Below, piece by piece: positions 56,882 through 64,000 of a stretch of DNA of 64,000 bases. Origin of the DNA: Charina bottae (taxonomy: Eukaryota; Chordata; Lepidosauria; Squamata; Charinaidae); NCBI GenBank assembly GCA_023362775.1, contig JALMGJ010000029.1:648001-712000 (forward strand), read 5' to 3'. Each line of letters starts with the position of its first letter. Position 1 is the stretch's first letter. The position numbers and the translations under genes are program-made. The notes beneath the pieces were generated by a model. It worked only from the letters and a program-made list of their open reading frames with translations, ran no database searches and was not told the origin of the DNA.

Positions 56882-56981
56882 GTAATTCTCAAACAGCTCA
56901 ATGAAAAGAAAACAATGACAAGTTGTGGTCGGCAGTCCCTACACACGCTGACGGTTGTATTCTGTTCACTCTTGTCAGCAG
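56882..56981 (+). CDS. SHISAL1: SHISAL1 exon 2: 5' UTR end, start codon and signal peptide
   Basis: Coding part 56915-56981. The ATG at 56915 has A at -3. The 22 complete codons begin MTSCGRQSLHTLTVVF, which matches the N-terminus of vertebrate Shisa-like 1. Residues about 9-26 form a hydrophobic core ending in Ser/Ala residues, a secretory signal peptide with likely cleavage near AFSA/HF (encoded across the junction). The exon has an acceptor at 56880-56881 and the donor GCAG/GTAAGA at 56982. The intron that follows is phase 1: G at 56981 plus CT of exon 3 makes Ala23. SHISAL1 is a single-pass membrane protein of the Shisa superfamily. Its function is poorly known; related Shisa proteins act on receptor trafficking or on AMPA-receptor gating. 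Confidence 0.95.
56901..56918 (+). other. Five-codon upstream ORF overlapping the SHISAL1 start
   Basis: ATG AAA AGA AAA CAA TGA (MKRKQ). Its TGA (56916-56918) shares bases with the main ATG (56915-56917) in the arrangement ATGA. Scanning ribosomes would meet this ATG first. Ending right at the main start makes leaky scanning or termination-reinitiation possible and could damp translation. It is present only if the mRNA contains this part of exon 2, as the acceptor at 56881 predicts. Confidence 0.6.
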
Positions 56982-57194
56982 GTAAGACTTGCTTTTTAAT
57001 TTATCTCTGGCTTTTATTTGGATTTCAGATCCCTGAAATCCAAATTTAATTAAGTTGTACTTAAGCTCTTTCTGCTAAGAAAAACAAAAATAGCGTAGCT
57101 TTTTTGCATGAGCTTTTCGTGGGTCAGCACAGATTTAATAAAAGGCAATAGAAGAAAGCGACACTTGTTTTGCCTACAAAAGCTCATTTCACAA

Positions 57195-57275
57195 TCTGGT
57201 TGTTTATTTATTTATTTTATTTATTACATTTATATCCCGCCCATCTCCCCCACAAGGAGGGACCCTGGGCGGTTG
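57195..57275. mobile_element. L2/CR1-type 3' tail
   Basis: (TTTA)n followed by ttacatttatatcccgccc and gggaccctgggcggtt. Confidence 0.6.
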
Positions 57276-57394
57276 TTTAATCTTTAAGATACTGCAAGAT
57301 GCTGCTGTTTTTTTTTAAACAACAATAGGGCTGGTATAACTTGGGAAGGGCAAGGTTTTAGAAAATCAACCTAGGAATATACAGTATTTGCATA

Positions 57395-57727
57395 CAGGTA
57401 GTCCTTGACTTACGACGACAATTGGGACTGGAACTTTGGTTGCTAAGTGACGCAGTCATTAAGTCAAGCATCATGTGACTGTGCCCAGTTTTATGACCTT
57501 TTTTGCCATGGTTGTTAAGCAAATAACATGGTCGTTAAGTGAATCTGGCTTCCCCCATTCATTTTGCTTGTTGGAAGCCGGCTGGGAAGGTCACAAATGG
57601 TGATCATGTGACCGCAGGGACGCTGTGACAGTTGTAAGTGTGAGGACCAGTCGTAAGTCACTTTTTTCAGCACCATCATAACTTTGAATTGTCGCTGAAC
57701 TAATGGTCGTAAATTGAGGACTACCTG
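57395..57727. mobile_element. Tigger/pogo-like non-autonomous DNA element, TA TSD
   Basis: Terminal repeats caggtagtccttgactt and aaattgaggactacctg, flanked by TA on both sides (57393-57394 and 57728-57729). The body has gttgctaagtgacgc and catggttgttaagc units. TIR type and TA target fit the pogo/Tigger branch of Tc1/mariner. 333 bp, no ORF. Confidence 0.8.
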
Positions 57728-57742
57728 TATTACTTCCTAGTC

Positions 57743-58013
57743 CAGAGCTTTCCAAACTGTGTGTCGCGACACAAAAGTGTGTCGCCACACACAGTCTGGT
57801 GTGTCGCCACACAACCCGGAAGCGCTGATCATCATCAGCGCTTCCGGGTTTTCCCGTGGCGACACACCAACGGCGGCGCGCAAAAACCCGAAAGCGGCAG
57901 CAGCGCTTCCGGGTTTTTGCGCGCTGCCGCAACGGCAGCACTTCCGGGTTTTCCCGCGGCGACACACCAACGGTGGTTGGTGTGTCGCCGCGGGAAAACT
58001 TCGGAAAGCCCTG
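57743..58013. mobile_element. Non-autonomous hAT element, 271 bp, 8-bp TSD
   Basis: Ends cagagctttccaaac and cttcggaaagccctg with the exact TSD tcctagtc (57735-57742 and 58014-58021). Interior repeats: gtgtgtcgcc, gcgcttccgggttttc. Same family as 46072-46551. Only 7 bp separate its 5' TSD copy from the end of the Tigger-like element's TA. Confidence 0.92.
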
Positions 58014-58249
58014 TCCTAGTCAGATACTACTAATAGCTTTAATAGAACAACACCAATAAACACAACTTATAGGCCAATATTTCAAGGCCTCTGTATACCT
58101 TCAGTAGGCAAGATCTTACAAAAAGCAGAATTCAGGGAAAACAGGGTGAAAAGAGTTTTTAAAAAGTGGCTAAGCTGCAGCTCAAGGTAGTATAGAAGAG
58201 CAGTGGCACTTCCAAAATGACATGGATGTTTGTGGTTACACCTAGGATT

Positions 58250-58398
58250 ACTGGGACCAGTGATGGAGGGGAGGTCAGAAAAGTCAAGATGGCGGTAGCC
58301 ACCATCCACCACATGTAATAAACAGGTGGGGTTTTGATCATATGGTTGTGACCACAATCTTGACTTTTTTTTAACCCTCCCTCCCAAGGATGCCCCTG
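58250..58398. mobile_element. MITE, family B
   Basis: Arms gtcagaaaagtcaagatggc and ccacaatcttgactttttt; right terminus aaggatgcccctgg. Lies in SHISAL1 intron 2. Confidence 0.65.
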
Positions 58399-58972
58399 GT
58401 TGGAACACATCATGATATGACTGATTCTCCCATTTCTGAAAATTTCATAATCCAGTAATTACCTAGGTTTGTCTCCCTCCCTAGTCAAAATAGGCAGCCG
58501 TTTTCATCTCCACAAAGGTGGATATCAATTTAATTGTCCATTATGCAAACAACCACAACCACAGACACCTAGAGGACTCTCACACAGCTATATTGATCGA
58601 GGGTAGATTGCAGTACATGTTCACTTTTGTATCTTTTTGTTCTCTTGGATGTCCCTGACACCTTTGTATATATTTGGTGCATCATTAGCCACAGACAATC
58701 AGGATGGTGTTTGCTCTCAGTCAACCCCTTTCTTGTAGTATTGATTTCAACAGGAAAATTAAAGGGTTTTGTTTACCGTAAAAATCAATGGGATTTAACC
58801 ATTAGAGCCTATAATCAGTCCATGAAGTAGAGAATCTCATTTCACATCTAACATTGTGGCTTTGGGAAAAATGGAGCTTTGTCTTTGGCTGAAGGAAAGT
58901 GTTAAGCCTGTGGACCCCTGAGACTAAGATGCTTCCAGCTGAGTGGAGATGCAGGATTACACCAGTGTTTTC

Positions 58973-59089
58973 CAACCGTAAGATGTGTGGACTTCAACTC
59001 CCAGAATTCCCCAGCCAGCAAGGCTGGCTGGGGAATTCTGGGAGTTGAAGTCCACACATCTTAAAAGTTGCCCAGGTTGAAAAACACTG
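58973..59089. mobile_element. hAT-type MITE, family A
   Basis: Palindrome with ends cagtgttttccaacc and ggttgaaaaacactg; TSD gattacac / gattatac (7 of 8). Sits about 300 bp before SHISAL1 exon 3. Confidence 0.9.
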
Positions 59090-59359
59090 GATTATACCGT
59101 GAAGAGTCAAAATGGCATCCAGCCATTGCAAGCTCTGATGTGAAAAAGAAACATGGGGACTCTTTGGTTTAAGCTCATCCGAGCCACAACGTTGTTATAA
59201 CAGCTTGGGAAAATAATTTTTTTGCCCCAATCCACAGCTGTGGCATTCGGAAAGACCAAGACCTACTTAAAGAGCTGAGGTAACAGGGGTGTGCATGTGT
59301 GTGTGAAATGCCTGCCTATTTTGCAGTGCTGCATAATTACCTTTTTCTGTTGCAAATGA

Positions 59360-59605
<246 letters not shown>

Positions 59606-60182
59606 TAAGTAAATACAGTGAGCTGAAATTACCTCTTTTTTCTGTAATCAAAATTTGATATTTCCATATTCAACGTTTTACTGAGTCATAAAAGCAGGTA
59701 GCAGAAATGGATTTAATTGCGTACGTATAGCTAAAAATAAAAGAAATAAATAACACGAAAATGAGGAGGAGAGGGAATTGCCATTTTTCTGCTATTTTAA
59801 ACTTGTGCAGGCTTTGCATATTAATTACTTGTAATCATTTGCACTTAAACAGTAAGGTGCACTTGATTGTATAATCCCTGGAGCGTAGCCTCTTGCTACA
59901 TTTTCTTCTTATATCTTAATTTTAAACTCTGTGGCCTGTTTTTATTGCTTCCCTCCTTCCTTGTATTCCTTTTTATTTTTGGAAGTATCTTTCAAAACGT
60001 CTGATTGAAGGGCGATGAAGAAAGCAATTGAATTTCACAGCATGTTTGTATCTGAAGCAGTTTTCACCACGGCCTAGGCCCAGAATTTGCTTTTTAGTGC
60101 CCTCACTCAGTGCTGAGAAACAGCCAAGTAGAGACATTAACCTAGTTGGATAATGGGAACTTCCCCATCAATGTGGTCATTG

Positions 60183-60260
60183 GCAGGGCCATATACATGG
60201 GGTTTCAATTGCGTCCCATGGCTGCCATCTTGACTTTTTTGACCCCCTCCCCTGCAGACA
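60183..60260. mobile_element. MITE, family B, right half
   Basis: ggggtttcaattgcgtc, ggctgccatcttgactttttt and terminus cccctgcagacacttg. Confidence 0.55.
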
Positions 60261-60398
60261 CTTGGGTCAATTGGAAGCTTCCATTTCCTCTTTCAACCAA
60301 GTGTCATTTCTTTTATTTGCACTATGATAATTGGATTACTTTGGGATTAATTGCCTGTTCAGAATCAAAAATCACAATGTGATTGTGATAACCCTCAG

Positions 60399-60699
60399 TG
60401 TCAGAAATCCCTCAGGCAATTACTCTAAAGGATTCATTTATTCAGGATTAGTACACTTCAGGCCAGGAGAAGCCTCGAATAAAGATTTTCACGCCCAAGC
60501 AGTATTATCAAAAAGCAGCACTCTGACATCACCCAGAGTCCAGCCATAACAATCCAGTTCCCACTCCAAGAATCCCCCCTCCTTACAGAATGTCCGTTGG
60601 AAGAGCAGGTTCCTATCAGTTCTCGCCAAGCGATGAAAAAATGGGAAGAGCGAAGCCTCTTGAAGCAAAGCAGTGCAGACCAGCAAACTACACGTGTAG
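60399..60699. mobile_element. Possible decayed solo LTR
   Basis: Begins TGTCAGAAATCC and ends GTAGAACA; flanks ctcag and gtcag match at 4 of 5. There is no other support, so this is tentative. Confidence 0.25.
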
Positions 60700-61488
60700 A
60701 ACAGTCAGAAGCATGGCAGACGAATATGCGAGGCTGACATTGATGTTGGTTTATCTGGACAACACGTGCAATATGAACCAAAGTTTGTTCAAAGTCAGAT
60801 GAAATAACAAATGGGGGTTAGTTGAAAATTGAAGCGAATATTTCTAGTTTATCCATAGTTGTGCGGAGAAGGAAGAAGTATGGAAGAAATGTGCACCCCT
60901 GAAGGGTATTCATGTAACATTAAACCAGGATTTATGTTATAAGCCTCCTGATTGTATCTTCTCCCAGCTGAAGGGTTCATCTGTGTTTGTGGTGTTTTAG
61001 GGCTAAAATACATAGAACGATGATCAGTTGATCAACTGACTGATCTCACACCCCAGCCCTTCTAGTTTCTGCTTATTCAGCGTCAGTGTGAGGTGACGTT
61101 CTTCTGGTCCTTCTGGAGATGCTGAAGGACGGAATATCAGTGGAAGTCCTGGGCGGGTGTAGCTCAGGACAATCTCACTCTCTTGAAAGCCGGTGGAAGC
61201 AGAAGATGATTCGATCTCTGATCGCTCTGGCTAAAGTGAAGATCACAGAAGGGGCTCTTCTTCAAAGCTTCTCTCCATCTCTGTGCGCCTCCCTTCGGGA
61301 TCTAAAAAGGCGCCCACACCATCTGTTGGGTGCTGAGTTGGAAAAGCTTTGAATCTTCAGGCCGTCTGACGTTGCTCGTTCCATTTGAACATCTGTCCTT
61401 AGCATCATCTGCTTTTGCAGAGGTTGCCAGCAATTGAACAGGAAACAAAGCAAGCCTTAAGCTGTTCATGATCCACCCTGGGCCGGGG

Positions 61489-61625
61489 CTCAAAAACAAG
61501 AAGATGGAGGCTGCAGTTGTGCAATCAAAGCCCCACCGCTTTTTAACATGCACTTTAAAAACAGGCAGGGCTTTGATCGTGGCATCACAGCCATCTTGAC
61601 ATTTTTGACTCTTCCTCCCCCGCCC
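61489..61625. mobile_element. MITE, family B, copy 1 of a tandem pair
   Basis: Arms gctcaaaaacaagaagatgg and cagccatcttgacatttttg, centre caatcaaagccccacc. Directly followed by another family-B copy. Confidence 0.65.
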
Positions 61626-61627
61626 CC

Positions 61628-61770
61628 CAGGAGTGTCTGCAGGGTGTGGTCAGAAAAGTCAAGATGGTGGCCACAATGGTGTGAAAGCAGGTGGAGCTTT
61701 GATTGCACCCTGGCCACCATCTTGACTTCTTTGGCTACGTCCTGCAGACACCCCCCCCCCCGCCCCCCCA
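61628..61770. mobile_element. MITE, family B, copy 2 of a tandem pair
   Basis: Starts caggagtgtctgcagggtg, arms gtcaagatggtggccac and ggccaccatcttgacttct, ends ctgcagacaccccccc. Well preserved, with near-perfect arms. Confidence 0.75.
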
Positions 61771-61884
61771 GATGTCCCTCCACTTGTCCTTCTAAGAGTT
61801 TGGGGATTTCTTCTCTTACCTCTTTCATCCCAGAAGTCAGCATTAAACTAGTCTGGAAGCCAGAGACCTTGGCTGATCTGTTGC

Positions 61885-62052
61885 ATCTCTCCCAAACTCT
61901 CTCTCAACCCAACCTACCTCACAGGGTTGCTGTTATGGGGGAAAAAGGAGGAGGGAGCAGTATATGCACCACCTTGAACGGTTCAAAATTAAGGTGGGAT
62001 ATAAAGTGAGTGAGTGAGTGAGTGAGTGAGTGAGTGAGTGAGTGAGTGAGTG
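61885..62052 (+). mobile_element. SINE 3' part with L2-like tail and (GTGA)n
   Basis: ctcacagggttgctgttatg and caccttgaacggttc match the tail of the 54543 SINE; the end has expanded into 11-12 units of gtga (62007-62052). Confidence 0.7.
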
Positions 62053-62997
62053 AATGCACCCCGTGTTATGGCATTTGGGGTCACTTTGCAGAGCTTCCTC
62101 AGCAGAGAAATATATATGGGACAAGTTCCCTATAGTTAGAAAAGAATTCTCGATTGTAAGGCAAAGAAAGTTCAAATTTCATCTAAGTTTGGGCTGAGCT
62201 GAAGCAAGGGGAAGAACGTTTCCTGAAGCAAAATGTAGCATTTAAAATGTCCTTCTACGTGTCTTGGTGATACCCTTGGATGGCCCATAAGGTAGGATGC
62301 AGAAGTTCTCCCATACAGAGTAAGGACACTTGTTGTTGTTGTTGCTCCAGAAGAGCTTTGCCATGGCATCAGATTGGTAGTGGGTGCCATGCAGAGTCAC
62401 ATGTAATGTCTGATTATTTGTATAACATAGCTGGAATAAATAGCTTGCTTTTTATTTTTAAACCCCAAATGATACTGATGCATCTGTTGAGAGAAGCAGA
62501 GAACATGCAAAAAAATGTATTTAAAAAAAAAAGGATTGGAGAGAGTCTTTCCAAAAGTAGTGGACCGTGCACAGGCTGCCTTTTTGCACCAAAAATGTCC
62601 TGTGGAAATTTGTCTGAGTTGTAATAAAAATGCTCACCATTTGCTATGATTGCGTACGTTGCACACCTCGTTTTTAATTTAGAGTTACATCTTTCTGAAC
62701 AGGATTGGAGGAGGAGGTGGGAAAGAGAAAACCTTTTCCATATTTTTGCAAATGTCATTACGTATAATTTATATTTCCGGTGTCCACTTAAACAGCTACG
62801 ATAATTGCTGTGTACTAAGAAAGGTTTGTCCTCCTTTCAATACTGGAGGGGAAGGCCCCAAGGCAAGATCCGGGCTTTTTTGGCCTCCAGTCTATCAGGA
62901 CACGCTAGCATTAGGATAAGTGCACATAGTCAAGATCCGTTAATCTCTTTTTAGATTTAGATTTAAGCACACGCTTGCTTAAAAAAGCAAGATGTTG

Positions 62998-63086
62998 CAG
63001 AAAACCAGAAGGAATCTGGTGGAGCCTTTTCTGACTAACACATTTTATTAAAAGGCAGAAATTTCGTGACCTGCAGCTCATTCATG
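62998..63086. repeat. Partial copy of the 53725 foldback repeat
   Basis: ccttttctgactaacacatt, ttaaaaggcagaaatttcg and gacctgcagctcattcatg. The complement has atgaatgagctgcaggtca then cgaaa, the hairpin/GAAA half of the module. Confidence 0.55.
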
Positions 63087-63163
63087 TTAAAAAAGGGACG
63101 GGGCTTTGCATGGTTGTGGCCACCATCTTGACTTTTGTGACCCCCTCGGCGCACGCCCCTACC
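63087..63163. mobile_element. MITE, family B, right half
   Basis: ggacggggctttgcatgg, ggccaccatcttgactttt and terminus cggcgcacgcccct. Confidence 0.55.
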
Positions 63164-63182
63164 TGCAGTTCAGGCCTTAGAG

Positions 63183-63317
63183 CAGTGTTTCTCAACCTTG
63201 GCAACTTTAAGTTGTGTGGACTTCGATTCCCAGAATTCCCCAGCCAGCCATGCTGGCTGGGGAATTCTGGGAGTCAAAGTCCACACATCTTAAAGTTGCC
63301 AAGGTTGAGAAACACTG
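63183..63317. mobile_element. hAT-type MITE, family A
   Basis: Very well preserved palindrome, cagtgtttctcaaccttgg to ccaaggttgagaaacactg; TSD ccttagag / ctttagag (7 of 8). Confidence 0.92.
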
Positions 63318-63462
63318 CTTTAGAGTATTTGTTGCCAAAAAACCCTGCACAGACAAATTGATGAAGTGGCCAGGATTCAAATGCAACCTGAGAGTGAGGT
63401 GGTTAGTTGGAAAGTATAAAACACAAAGACCAGATTTCTCCCATCCTTGTTCGAAATGCTGT

Positions 63463-63684
63463 GGAGTCCTTGGTGCTCTCTGAGCCGGGCTGTTGGCTTG
63501 CAGGCGTTTCGTCCCCCAACTGGGTAAGATCATTGGTGCGAGGGAGGGGGGGGGTTGCTGCCTCCCTCGCACTGAAGAGGCTACCCAGTTGGGGGACGAA
63601 ACGCCTGCAAGCCAACAGCCCGGCTCAGAGAGCACCAAGGACTCCACCGTCCAACCCTGAGCTACAGAGATGCTCTCCTATTGG
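63463..63684 (-). mobile_element. Penelope-type inverted-repeat insertion (type II)
   Basis: Arms of about 85 bp (63463-63548 and 63570-63647) in head-to-head orientation; the left end ggagtccttggtgctctc is the family 3' end. The right arm holds CTGAAGAG / hairpin / GACGAAACG (63580-63604). The 5' tip ctcctattgg matches the tip of the 45103 element. Flanks cgaaatgctgt and caaaacgctgt match at 9 of 11. Confidence 0.75.
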
Positions 63685-64000
63685 CAAAACGCTGTTGGAC
63701 CTTTAAAAGCCAAAATAGCTGAAGCTGTCTGAGTGACCACACCTGGCTCCAGCCTGCCTCTTAACTGCAAGAGAGGCTCTTTGGACAGCTCTCCACTTAA
63801 GTCGTTGGGCACATGTGAAAGTGAGTCTCACCCAAACGGGGGGGGGGGGGTTTGGTTGCCCCCACCTGGCTGCTTCTCACTTTTCTAGGAATCACTCTGA
63901 TTCCTAGAAAATCAGCTTGGCTTGGCTTTTCATTGAACTTTGCATTTTCAGTTAATCTCCGGGTTGTATCATTTATAAATTTGTGAACATCTTGCGGCTA
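63685..64000. other. End of window, intron 3, nothing recognised
   Basis: Contains a G run at about 63838-63850; no gene seen. Confidence 0.4.

Overview
The window is vertebrate nuclear DNA, most likely from a squamate reptile (lizard or snake). The evidence is the repeat content: tRNA-derived Sauria SINEs, a full-length RTE-BovB LINE with target-site duplications (TSDs), CR1 LINEs, Penelope-like retroelements, a Ty1/copia remnant and many hAT-type MITEs. The genus cannot be fixed from sequence alone.

Only one protein-coding gene is supported: SHISAL1 (Shisa-like 1, KIAA1644 in human), on the + strand. A CpG island at about 4080-5990 is the likely promoter and non-coding first exon. Coding exon 2 (56882-56981, ATG at 56915) encodes the signal peptide. 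Exon 3 (59391-59604) encodes the extracellular six-cysteine Shisa domain. The exon with the membrane segment and cytoplasmic tail is not seen and should lie beyond 64000. About 50 kb of the window is therefore intron 1. The main ATG overlaps the stop codon of a five-codon upstream ORF. A second GC-rich patch (37480-38230) inside intron 1 could be an alternative promoter.

Nearly everything else is mobile DNA. Repeats with TSDs readable in the sequence include BovB 47756-51000 (9 bp), a truncated BovB 51517-51647 (11 bp), a Sauria SINE 20741-21082 (10 bp), a solo LTR 24619-24873 (5 bp), and hAT elements at 21904-22560, 23930-24174, 46072-46551 and 57743-58013 (8 bp). There are also eleven copies of a palindromic hAT MITE (family A), one reduced to 42 bp. 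Two further palindromic families are called B and C here. An older RTE at 28640-32600 shows a 5' inversion, a tandem duplication and an LTR insertion. An old CR1 at 44990-47010 holds nested Penelope and hAT insertions.

The most unusual component is a set of seven short Penelope-type insertions. They are mostly built as inverted repeats and six have clear long TSDs. They carry a recurring CTGANGAN / hairpin / GAAA motif that resembles a hammerhead ribozyme core. One insertion (45103-45748) still carries a GIY-YIG-type ORF end, which links the family to Penelope-like elements. A 246-bp stretch is repeated exactly at 39825 and 41290, either a recent duplication or an assembly artefact.
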